Made by a program: the position numbers and the translations under genes. A stretch of DNA of 33,320 nt from a bacterium (GTDB lineage: Bacteria; Patescibacteriota; Minisyncoccia; Phycocordibacterales; UBA918). Positions 1 through 6,636 of the stretch are shown piece by piece. The stretch is from positions 1 to 33,320 of the forward strand of contig PAMC01000006.1 of assembly GCA_002710785.1 (NCBI GenBank), given 5' to 3'. The notes beneath the pieces were generated by a model. That model had not been told where the DNA came from. It ran no database searches and saw only the letters and a list, made by a program, of their open reading frames with translations. The first letter of the stretch is position 1. Every line of letters starts with the position of its first letter.

Positions 1-24
1 GTGGGATCACACCAATTTTTTAAG

Positions 25-59
25 ACAAAAAGCCAACTCATACAGAGTTGACTTTTTGT
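25..59. terminator. bidirectional hairpin terminator
   Basis: Near-perfect 15-bp inverted repeat (25-39 with 45-59, one mismatch, 5-base loop). The arms begin and end in A/T runs, so it can act in both directions. It lies just downstream of the minus-strand tRNA-Glu and probably ends that transcript. Confidence 0.65.
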
Positions 60-71
60 AAAAATATTGTG

Positions 72-143
72 TGACCCCACGGGGAATCGAACCCCGATTT
101 CCAGGATGAAAACCTGGCGTCCTAGCCGTTAGACGATGGGGCC
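72..143 (-). tRNA. tRNA-Glu (TTC)
   Basis: Complete cloverleaf on the minus strand. The acceptor is GGCCCCA paired with TGGGGTC and the discriminator is A. The anticodon stem CCAGG/CCTGG encloses loop TTTTCAT, giving anticodon TTC. The T-arm has the normal TTCGATT loop. CCA is not encoded. The 5' end of the tRNA can also pair with its own leader (see the hairpin at 138-171). Confidence 0.95.
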
Positions 144-171
144 GGACGATGCTTTCGCATCGTCCGGCCCC
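138..171 (-). other. 15-bp hairpin joining the tRNA-Glu leader and acceptor strand
   Basis: Perfect 15-bp stem 138-152/157-171 with loop TTTC on plus, which is a GNRA-type GAAA loop on the transcribed minus strand. Its 3' arm includes the first bases of the mature tRNA (up to 143), so it competes with the acceptor stem or forms a processing structure in the precursor. Confidence 0.7.
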
Positions 172-212
172 CATCATTACGACGAGCTGTGACGCGCGAA
201 AACGTGCGCCAA

Positions 213-221
213 ATCATACCA
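213..221 (-). promoter_or_regulatory. extended -10 promoter of tRNA-Glu
   Basis: The minus strand reads TGGTATGAT, an extended -10 (TGN plus TATGAT), about 70 bases before the tRNA 5' end. The same motif shape recurs at many promoters in this window. No strong -35 is visible. Confidence 0.5.
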
Positions 222-260
222 GATCGCCTAAAAAAATCTAGCCTCGGGCGCACCATAGCC

Positions 261-287
261 AAAAACACCCGCCGAAGCGGGGTTTTT
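261..287 (-). terminator. intrinsic terminator of the candidate ncRNA
   Basis: GC stem CCCGC/GCGGG with loop CGAA, flanked by A5 and T5 runs. On the minus strand the hairpin ends in a T-rich stretch (tgtttttgg). It could also work on the plus strand. Confidence 0.7.
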
Positions 288-499
288 GGTGCCGGAGCAC
301 CGATACTGCTGGGATATGGGCGGAGAACCGCTCGCTGTGGGGTCGTACCACCACCACACCACATCACGGAGCCTCAGACCTCCAAGTGGCAACGTTCGTG
401 CCGTGAGACTCTCGGTACGCACCAGATCGATACCGAACCGTTGGATGCAACCGCCGAAGCGAATTGGACATTCCCACACTCACAAGTAATTGTGAATGT
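262..499 (-). ncRNA. candidate structured non-coding RNA of about 240 nt
   Basis: A minus-strand transcription unit defined by a promoter (-35 TTGACG at 533-528, 16-base spacer, -10 TACTAT at 511-506) and an intrinsic terminator (261-287). No convincing coding frame lies between. The predicted RNA folds: a 5' hairpin TCACAA/TTGTGA; a long-range stem CGTACC/GGTACG enclosing TCACGG/CCGTGA and GGCA/TGCC; and GGTGC/GCACC just before the terminator. It matches none of tmRNA, SRP RNA, 6S RNA or RNase P by motifs I can recognise. The family is unknown. Confidence 0.5.
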
Positions 500-505
500 A
501 CGTAC

Positions 506-533
506 ATAGTAGCGGACCTACACGACCCGTCAA
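506..533 (-). promoter_or_regulatory. sigma-70-type promoter of the candidate ncRNA
   Basis: -35 TTGACG and -10 TACTAT, 16 bases apart, on the minus strand. The predicted start is near 499. It is one of the few promoters in this window with a good -35. Confidence 0.55.
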
Positions 534-665
534 CGCACGATGCCAATCGATGGCTGCAGGTTGACAGATGTAGCTTGAGAAATAGTTGCCGTCTTGTCAA
601 TCGAGTAAAAATGGTGGCCGAGAAGTGACTTTCTCACAGCTTTTTCACCAAAGTTTTGTACGGGG

Positions 666-697
666 TTATACAACAGTTATACACAGACTTTTACACA
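666..697 (+). repeat. three DnaA-box-like sequences
   Basis: TTATACAAC (666-674), TTATACACA (677-685) and TTTTACACA (689-697) lie on one strand, spaced 11-12 bases. The middle one fits TTATNCACA exactly. They lie in an AT-rich gap between the ncRNA promoter and the terminator of the 64-residue gene. They could be part of an origin or only a fortuitous AT-rich direct repeat. Confidence 0.35.
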
Positions 698-710
698 ATG
701 GTGAGAAATA

Positions 711-743
711 AAACTCGGACGCGTCAGAGGCGCGCCCGGAGTT
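711..743 (-). terminator. intrinsic terminator after the 64-residue gene
   Basis: On the minus strand, AACTC and CGCG stem segments pair across a 7-base loop with one bulge, followed by TTTTATTT. It overlaps the last codons of the gene starting at 918 and would end the glmS transcript. Confidence 0.65.
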
Positions 744-918
744 CTCCTGGGGTAAGGTTGGTCTTCGCTAGGAGAATATCCTCATGAAGGCCGACCCAAC
801 GTTCCCACTCAGGCAACGAGAGGCCATCAGCCGCTTTGTTACCTGAGTAAAGTGTTTGATACTGCGCAAAGACCGCTTGGAGAAGCGGGCATGCGCATTT
901 TCCTTCACAATGCACCAT
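724..918 (-). CDS. small cysteine-containing hypothetical protein (64 aa)
   Basis: No family recognised. The 64-residue protein begins MVHCEGKCAC, giving three cysteines in a C-x3-C-x-C pattern plus a histidine next to the first. This could bind a metal, but that is inference. The rest is mildly helical and ends in a charged tail. Two points support a real gene: a good Shine-Dalgarno (AAGGAGA) 6 bases before the ATG, and its place 20 bases downstream of glmS on the same strand, directly before an intrinsic terminator. It is probably the last gene of the glmS transcript. Confidence 0.65.
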   Translation of the reverse strand: MVHCEGKCACPLLQAVFAQYQTLYSGNKAADGLSLPEWERWVGLHEDILLAKTNLTPGELRARL

Positions 919-937
919 GACCCGTCTCCTTTCTCTT

Positions 938-2773
938 TTATTCTACCGTAACTGACTTGGCCAGGTTGCGTGGCCTGTCGACATTGAAGCCTTTCTTGGT
1001 ACCAACGTAGTACGCGAAAAGATGGAGCGGTATAACGCTGATAATTGGCTGCAGGAGTGGGTGTACCTTTGGCACCTCAATCACATCGTCGGCCAAACGA
1101 GCCGCCTCAGTGTCGCCCTTATTAACCACGACAATCAGCGGTGCTTTGCGAGCTTTAACCTCTTCGATATTGGAAACCGTTTTTTCGTACACGCTGTCGT
1201 GCGGTGCTAGTGCCAGTACCGGAAAGTTCTCGTCAAGAAGCGCGATCGGGCCGTGCTTAAGCTCCCCGGCCGCGTAGGCTTCGGCATGGATGTAGCTAAT
1301 CTCTTTGAGTTTAAGCGCACCCTCAGCAGCAATTGGTGCGTGGCTGTGTCGACCAATAAACATCATGTGCTCATACTGGGCGTACTTCTCTGCCACCGCT
1401 TTTACCTGCTCGGCAGTTTTAAGTACCGTTTCGATAGCTTTGGGTAGTGCCGTAAGTGCGTCTACGAGCTCGGCACTCTGCACGCGCGAGAGGTGCTTAC
1501 TCTCGCGCCCAACCAACATGGTAATAAGCGCGAGGACCACTAACTGCGAAATAAATGCTTTGGTCGACGCTACCGCCACCTCGGGTCCTGCGTGGTTATA
1601 CACCCCAGCGTCGGTCTCACGCGCAATGGTGGAGCCAACCACGTTAACTACTCCCAGGGTGAGCATGCCGAGCTCTTTGGCTTCGCGTACAGCGGCAAGG
1701 GTATCGGCGGTCTCGCCCGACTGGGTGATGGCCAAGAGTGCGTGATTTTTCTCGGGCCAGTTGGTTTTGTAGCGGTACTCGCTAGCGAGCTCAACCTCCA
1801 CCGGAATACCAGCGTACTCTTCGAGCCAGTAGCGAGCCGTGTGGCCAGCCAAACACGCGGTGCCACAGGCGGCAATCGTCAGACGTTTGAGGCTTGTGAT
1901 CTCAGGTAGGAGCGGCTCGAGTCCACCGAGCTTGGCGTTGTCGCTCAGCAAACGTCCGCGCAGTGTGTCGCGCACGACCTGCGGACCTTCCATAATTTCT
2001 TTGAGCATGAAGTGCTCAAAGCCACCTTTTTGTACCGCTTCGGTGTCGCCCTCGATGGTTTCGGGCGCGAGCTCTCGTGCCGTGCCCTCCAAGGTCGCGA
2101 CGTGGTAGCTGGTGGCCGTGAGGTGCGCCACATCACCATCATCGAGGTAGACCATACGCTTGGTGTACGGCAGGAGGGCTGAAGAGTCTGAGGCGACGTA
2201 GTGTGCATCTTCGGCCACGCCAATGACGATTGGACTACCAAGCCGAGCAACCACAATCTCGTCCGGGTGCGCAGCGTGCATGGCCGCCAGGCCGTACGCA
2301 CCGCGTACCATGGTGAGCGCGCTGCGCACCGCTTTGAGCAGATCGCCCTCGTAATGAGCGCCAATTAGCTTCGCGAGCACTTCGGTGTCGGTGCGAGTAC
2401 TAAACTGCATACCCTGGGCTGAGAGACCTTCTTTGAGACTCTGGTAGTTTTCGATAATGCCGTTGTGCACGATATGAAGCTGCTCGGTCATGTCGGTGTG
2501 TGGGTGTGCGTTCTCGACCGTTGGCTCGCCGTGCGTTGCCCAGCGCGTGTGGGCAATGCCCGAAGGACCAGCAAAGGCTTCGCCTTTGCTGGTCACCTCC
2601 TCCTCTAAGTTAACAATCTCCCCTACGGCCTTAACCAGCCCACCCTCGGGGCCCGCCACAAACATACCGGCTGAGTCGTACCCGCGGTACTCAAGTGCTT
2701 TCAAGCCTGAGAGCAGTACGTCCACCGCTTGTGTACTATTTGTCTCGCCCACTACTCCGATAATTCCGCACAT
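938..2773 (-). CDS. glmS: glutamine--fructose-6-phosphate aminotransferase (isomerizing)
   Basis: GlmS makes glucosamine-6-phosphate from fructose-6-phosphate and glutamine, the first step towards UDP-GlcNAc and peptidoglycan. The start is set at the ATG giving MCGIIGVVGE, because the catalytic cysteine must become residue 1 after Met removal; a TTG two codons upstream is disfavoured. The N-terminal class II glutamine amidotransferase domain (about 1-215) has AHTRWATHGEP and HNGIIENY. Two SIS sugar-isomerase domains follow (about 290-430 and 460-600), with CGTACLAGH and TQSGETADT (serines of the sugar site). The C-terminus is the diagnostic RNLAKSVTVE. At 611 residues it is full length. It lies downstream of other minus-strand genes and has its own hairpin-containing leader. 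Confidence 0.97.
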   Translation of the reverse strand: MCGIIGVVGETNSTQAVDVLLSGLKALEYRGYDSAGMFVAGPEGGLVKAVGEIVNLEEEVTSKGEAFAGPSGIAHTRWATHGEPTVENAHPHTDMTEQLHIVHNGIIENYQSLKEGLSAQGMQFSTRTDTEVLAKLIGAHYEGDLLKAVRSALTMVRGAYGLAAMHAAHPDEIVVARLGSPIVIGVAEDAHYVASDSSALLPYTKRMVYLDDGDVAHLTATSYHVATLEGTARELAPETIEGDTEAVQKGGFEHFMLKEIMEGPQVVRDTLRGRLLSDNAKLGGLEPLLPEITSLKRLTIAACGTACLAGHTARYWLEEYAGIPVEVELASEYRYKTNWPEKNHALLAITQSGETADTLAAVREAKELGMLTLGVVNVVGSTIARETDAGVYNHAGPEVAVASTKAFISQLVVLALITMLVGRESKHLSRVQSAELVDALTALPKAIETVLKTAEQVKAVAEKYAQYEHMMFIGRHSHAPIAAEGALKLKEISYIHAEAYAAGELKHGPIALLDENFPVLALAPHDSVYEKTVSNIEEVKARKAPLIVVVNKGDTEAARLADDVIEVPKVHPLLQPIISVIPLHLFAYYVGTKKGFNVDRPRNLAKSVTVE

Positions 2774-2783
2774 ATACAAACAT

Positions 2784-2816
2784 TATTACATAGCGTCTGT
2801 GCTATGTAATACCTCC
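2784..2816 (-). promoter_or_regulatory. Shine-Dalgarno and 11-bp hairpin in the glmS leader
   Basis: On the minus strand GGAGGT (2816-2811) is followed at once by a perfect 11-bp inverted repeat (2784-2794/2801-2811, 6-base loop), then 10 bases, then the glmS ATG at 2773. Linear spacing from Shine-Dalgarno to start is far too long; folding the hairpin would bring the two close. The leader is too short for a complete glmS ribozyme and I see no ribozyme core. Confidence 0.5.
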
Positions 2817-2842
2817 AAAGCGGGTAATGGGTTGCGTATGCA

Positions 2843-3166
2843 CTATGCGTGACTACCTCGCTCGCGAGCAATTTGAATATTTTCATCCAAAGTGACGTCA
2901 AAGTAGTCTTTATCAAATTCAGTAAATACTTCCGTCCGCAGACTCAGTTTTCTACACAACAAATCAAATTCGCCAGTCGTTAGAAATTCGCTGTCTTTGT
3001 GGTAGTTAAGAATGTGAGAAGTGTAGTCGAGTTTTAACTGAGGCAGCCGCTCAAAAAATGCTTCGAGCCGATGCTGCAATTCACCCGCGTCAAGGCCCAC
3101 AACGGGGACCAGTCGATACTGTGCGAGTATTCTCTCTTGCGGCGATTGTGGTTTCTCTGGTGTCAT
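2843..3166 (-). CDS. hypothetical protein (107 aa)
   Basis: Function unknown. This is a soluble, acidic 107-residue protein without signal peptide or membrane segment. It is predicted mostly helical, with a leucine-rich stretch (ELQHRLEAFFERLPQLKL) and an aromatic/acidic segment (FTEFDKDYFDVT). Its ATG overlaps the stop codon of the upstream gene in an ATGA arrangement, so the two are probably translationally coupled and may act together. glmS follows about 70 bases downstream. Confidence 0.75.
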   Translation of the reverse strand: MTPEKPQSPQERILAQYRLVPVVGLDAGELQHRLEAFFERLPQLKLDYTSHILNYHKDSEFLTTGEFDLLCRKLSLRTEVFTEFDKDYFDVTLDENIQIARERGSHA

Positions 3167-4308
3167 TGATACTGAATATACACCGGTTCGGGATGCAATC
3201 GCAAGGCTTCGGCCGGCGTGTAGATGCCGGTACTCGGTGGTTTGAGATCGTTTTTGTAGAAGATCTTGAGTCCCACAAACTGCACCGGCTCTGGCTCAAT
3301 CACCCGAGTGTACGTGCCAAGTTTAAGCTCCTTCGAGCCCCATCCATCCATATGAATCACGACCTGCACCTCTGGTGTCGGCTGAATATCTTGGTAGTTG
3401 GTAACCATATTTTGGGTAAAGCGGTGTACCACAAGCACCTTTGGTGGTAGCTGATGCTCGCGCACAATCTCCGAAAGCCAGTTGATAGCGAAGTTAATAT
3501 CTTTAGCATCATACGTGCCAATCACCGTCGCTGGCGCTCGACCTGATGGCGCCATGGCAAACTCCGGGTCAATCCCGAGATGCACATCGGGGCGGGTAAA
3601 GTACTCTCGAAACTGCGGCAACTCCCGCTGAATGGTGCTTAAGCCCACCTGCAAATCAAGAAACAGAATACCGTCGATCTCCTGCGCCATGTCGTAGGCT
3701 AGCTCAATCTGGTCGGCCGGCATAACCGCGCGGTACATGCCGTCTTCGCCCGCATCAGCTTGCGCCACCATGGCAATGTAGTGTATGGCTGGTACGACTG
3801 GTGTGTCAGGGTCGGCTGCCTCCCAGGCAGCGGTGGTACTCGCCAGGCGATTGAGCACCGTCTGGCGGTCAAACTCACCCAAAATACCCATAAACCGAGA
3901 GTAGAAGTTACCGTAGTACGCTACGATGCGCTCAAATGGCAAAATGGCTCCGCCGTGCGGGTACAGATTCTCTGGTGGCCAGCGTTTCCCCCGCACGGTC
4001 ACGTTGCTGCTACTGGCAAATACTAGGTCGCTCACCAGCGGCGTCGAAGTAGAGGTGGTCGCACGCACGGGTGGCACGTAGTCGACCAAATCAAGCAAAC
4101 GAGCATTGTACTCCTCACGATCGAGCTCAAGCGGCCACACAATTGGTGCCATCTCACCCGTCGTTGTTGAGGTAGCAGCGACGCCATTCTGCACGGCCGC
4201 CAGTTTGTGGTACTCGACACCCGAAAACAGCGCGTGCCCGGCAGCGTAGAGACTGCCCACAATGAGCGTGGTAGTGGCTATCATCACGGCTAAGTAACCT
4301 AACGGCAT
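3163..4308 (-). CDS. membrane-anchored or secreted protein, possible TIM-barrel hydrolase
   Basis: 381 residues. An N-terminal hydrophobic segment (about 5-28) should anchor or export it, followed by a Thr/Ser-rich linker to about residue 90. The globular part has alternating strands and helices with conserved-looking motifs: GILFLDLQVG, HLGIDPEFAM, VLVVHRFTQNM and VQVVIHMDGWG. The acidic/His positions at strand ends suggest an (alpha/beta) barrel hydrolase, perhaps acting on envelope glycans. That is inference from pattern, not a family match. It lies 38 bases after the ABC exporter and is translationally coupled to the 107-residue gene. Confidence 0.8.
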   Translation of the reverse strand: MPLGYLAVMIATTTLIVGSLYAAGHALFSGVEYHKLAAVQNGVAATSTTTGEMAPIVWPLELDREEYNARLLDLVDYVPPVRATTSTSTPLVSDLVFASSSNVTVRGKRWPPENLYPHGGAILPFERIVAYYGNFYSRFMGILGEFDRQTVLNRLASTTAAWEAADPDTPVVPAIHYIAMVAQADAGEDGMYRAVMPADQIELAYDMAQEIDGILFLDLQVGLSTIQRELPQFREYFTRPDVHLGIDPEFAMAPSGRAPATVIGTYDAKDINFAINWLSEIVREHQLPPKVLVVHRFTQNMVTNYQDIQPTPEVQVVIHMDGWGSKELKLGTYTRVIEPEPVQFVGLKIFYKNDLKPPSTGIYTPAEALRLHPEPVYIQYQ

Positions 4309-4346
4309 ACGCAGATAGTACCACGCATTTTATTGTTTTTTTGCGT

Positions 4347-6056
4347 CTACTCCTGCAAGAAGCCGCCGGCTTGGTGTTCCCAGAGGCGTTGGTAGGTGCC
4401 GCCGGCGTGGGCGAGGTCGGTGTGGGTGCCATCTTCCACAATTTGGCCGGCCTCAAGCACCAAGATGCGATCCATTTCTCGCAGGGTTGAAAGCCGGTGC
4501 GCAATGGCGACCACGGTCTTCCCAGCCATCAATTCGTGCAAAGCTTTTTGAATTGCTACTTCGCTTTCGGAGTCGAGGGCTGAGGTGGCCTCGTCGAGTA
4601 CCAAGATTGGCGCGTCTTTGAGCATCGCGCGCGCAATCGCTACCCGTTGTTTTTGCCCACCCGAGAGCTTAACGCCTCGCTCACCCACTAACGTGTCGTA
4701 CCCTTCCGGCAGCTCACTAATAAAGTCGTGTGCTTGGGCTTTTTTGGCTACTTCGATAATTTCCTCCTCGGTGGCATCTGGTTTGCCGTAGGCAATATTT
4801 TCGTGAATGGTGCGGTGGAAGAGGAGTGGCTCCTGCGGCACCACCGCAATATGCTCACGTAGTGAGTCCTGTGTGACCGTGGCGATGTTTTGTCCGTCAA
4901 TTTCAATGACGCCGCTGTCTAAGTCGTGCTGGCGCAGCAAGAGCGAGACAAACGTGGTCTTCCCTGCCCCCGACGGACCAACCAACCCTACCCGCTGCCC
5001 CGGTTCGATGGTGAGGTTGAAGTTATTGAAGACGGCATTCTCACCATACTCGAACGTTGCATCATGCCAGACCACCTTACCGCCTGCACCAACAAGCTCT
5101 GGCGCACCTGGAGCATCAATGATCTCGTGATTTATTAGAGTTTCATCTAGGCCTTCTTGAGCTTGACCGTACATCTTGGCTGTATTACTCAGAATACGCC
5201 CAAGAAAGATGACCATGTGTGAAGTGTAGGTAAGTAGTAGGATGAAACTGAGCAAACGCCCAGAGGTAATCTCTCCCATTAACCAACGGTCTATCATCAC
5301 GGAGAACATTATTACCGCAAAGCCGGTAAAAATAAGTGAGTTGATGACCATCATGTACTCAGAGTAGAGAAATGAGCGTGTGCCTTTACGGTAGACATCA
5401 CTTGTCTGCTCACGTACATTGACTCGCTCTTCCTTGATTTTGGTGTATTGACGTACTGCTTGGATATTCGTAAAAATATCAACGAGATATCCCGTTGTCT
5501 TGGACTGCGACTGAGCGAGCTCCAGTGAAAACCCTCGCTTACGCGGTAGTAAAAGCATGTTGACGATGACACTGAAAATGATCAGTCCAAAGTAGAGTAC
5601 CCCTACGACAAGGTCTGTCGCCAAAAAAATTATCCCTGTCACGACTAGTGGGATTCCGCTCTCGAGATAGCTCCACAAGAACAAGATTGCAAACTCCTCA
5701 TTTGCACGTGCGACATTATTTATCTTGTTACTAATTGAGCCAGCAAAGCGATTAGAAAAATACGCATGGCTGTGTCTATTTACATATTCCGTCAGCACAT
5801 TCACTGACGAACGAGCAACGCCCAGCAGCCAGCGAACACCAGTAACACCGCTCAAGCGCCACACAATCGATAGTCCGAAAAAGACAACTGGATACGCAAA
5901 AACCCACAGCGATACTTCCAAATAATTTTGCGCTTCAATGTTGTTGACGATCACCTCGACCAGGAGCCGCATTGCCACTGAACCTGACGCGGCAATAATC
6001 ACAAATGTCGAAGAGAGCAGGAACCACAGTCGGTACTGCCGTGTCACGTACCACAA
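4347..6056 (-). CDS. ABC-type exporter, fused membrane and ATPase domains, with upstream in-frame TAG
   Basis: A half-transporter of the MsbA/MdlB type: six predicted membrane segments (about 1-310) followed by an ATPase domain. The ATPase has Walker A GPSGAGKTT (near 360), signature LSGGQKQR (near 461), Walker B ILVLDEATSALD and H-loop AIAHRLS. Two such proteins normally form the working dimer; the substrate cannot be read from sequence. The start is uncertain. The frame continues upstream through CTG and ATC codons to a TAG at 6083-6081, then 16 further sense codons to an ATG at 6131. The residues on both sides of the TAG look like authentic N-terminus (…KPEYTG, stop, IPNTPLRFLW…). Either translation restarts at CTG/TTG, or the gene carries a nonsense mutation or a readthrough codon. 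No Shine-Dalgarno is visible at any candidate. Confidence 0.85.
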   Translation of the reverse strand: MWYVTRQYRLWFLLSSTFVIIAASGSVAMRLLVEVIVNNIEAQNYLEVSLWVFAYPVVFFGLSIVWRLSGVTGVRWLLGVARSSVNVLTEYVNRHSHAYFSNRFAGSISNKINNVARANEEFAILFLWSYLESGIPLVVTGIIFLATDLVVGVLYFGLIIFSVIVNMLLLPRKRGFSLELAQSQSKTTGYLVDIFTNIQAVRQYTKIKEERVNVREQTSDVYRKGTRSFLYSEYMMVINSLIFTGFAVIMFSVMIDRWLMGEITSGRLLSFILLLTYTSHMVIFLGRILSNTAKMYGQAQEGLDETLINHEIIDAPGAPELVGAGGKVVWHDATFEYGENAVFNNFNLTIEPGQRVGLVGPSGAGKTTFVSLLLRQHDLDSGVIEIDGQNIATVTQDSLREHIAVVPQEPLLFHRTIHENIAYGKPDATEEEIIEVAKKAQAHDFISELPEGYDTLVGERGVKLSGGQKQRVAIARAMLKDAPILVLDEATSALDSESEVAIQKALHELMAGKTVVAIAHRLSTLREMDRILVLEAGQIVEDGTHTDLAHAGGTYQRLWEHQAGGFLQE

Positions 6057-6080
6057 AAACCGCAGCGGGGTGTTCGGGAT

Positions 6081-6131
6081 CTAGCCGGTGTACTCAGGTT
6101 TGTTATTTTTTTCTTCTACACGATTCACCAT
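6081..6131 (-). pseudogene. in-frame 16-codon 5' extension of the ABC exporter gene, ended by TAG
   Basis: From the ATG at 6131 the minus strand reads MVNRVEEKNNKPEYTG, then TAG (6083-6081), then continues without shift into the exporter. A change of one base (AAG to TAG) would explain it. A TATTAT -10-like box lies 3 bases before the ATG. Confidence 0.6.
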
Positions 6132-6145
6132 ACAATAATACACAA

Positions 6146-6173
6146 TGCTGGCAGGCCCATGGGCCTGCCAGCA
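6146..6173. repeat. 28-bp perfect palindrome upstream of the ABC exporter
   Basis: A perfect dyad, each half TGCTGGCAGGCCCA, with no spacer. It lies 15 bases before the exporter's upstream ATG and about 40 bases after the stop of the 114-residue gene. It could be a terminator for the latter or an operator for the exporter. Confidence 0.65.
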
Positions 6174-6212
6174 AAGAACGTACTTACAATAGACGCTTAA
6201 ATTAGGTCTTTC

Positions 6213-6557
6213 TTACTGCATCGATTGCTTTTGACTTTCGAGCTTCTGAGCAAACGCTACTAGAAAAGCCGCCTGATTAGCCTCGGCCACGCCTTCTGGC
6301 ATCAATTTTTTAAGAAACGGTGTATTAATTAAAACTTGTTCTGCTAGCTTCACTTGTTTCTCTGCGTCAGTCATTTCTACCACTCGTACTAAAAAGTCTC
6401 CCTCACCTCCAAGAGCTGCAGCCAGCTGACTTGATAAAACTGCATTTTCGGCCAGACGAGCTACTTCTTCAATTTTCTCAGCTGCACCACCCTCGCCCCG
6501 TGCACGTTCGTACTGCTCTGCCGGATCTAAATATTTATTCTGCGGCATGATTTCCAT
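6213..6557 (-). CDS. hypothetical protein (114 aa), helical
   Basis: No recognised family. 114 residues with no membrane segment or signal. The sequence is charged and alanine-rich (AEKIEEVARLAENAVLSSQLAAALGG is typical of its style, given here only in part), so an all-helical fold is likely. Two starts are possible: ATG at 6557 or the in-frame ATG at 6548; GGAAA sits just before the second. It precedes the exporter gene on the same strand but is separated by a large palindrome. Divergent from the HTH/LAGLIDADG-like gene. Confidence 0.6.
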   Translation of the reverse strand: MEIMPQNKYLDPAEQYERARGEGGAAEKIEEVARLAENAVLSSQLAAALGGEGDFLVRVVEMTDAEKQVKLAEQVLINTPFLKKLMPEGVAEANQAAFLVAFAQKLESQKQSMQ

Positions 6558-6636
6558 ACTTTTTTGATTTTATTTTTTACACACAGATTATATCATTTAC
6601 CGACTTTGTTCGAACTAAAGATGTTAACATGTATAC

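Noticed and set aside
122..600. Several overlapping ORFs of 67-106 codons
   Set aside because: They lie over tRNA-Glu, the terminator and the predicted ncRNA, have no ribosome site, and their compositions (runs of His, Arg, Ser) look like out-of-frame translations.
2771..2842. glmS ribozyme/riboswitch before glmS
   Set aside because: Only about 70 bases separate the genes and no ribozyme core motif is visible; only a simple hairpin is present.
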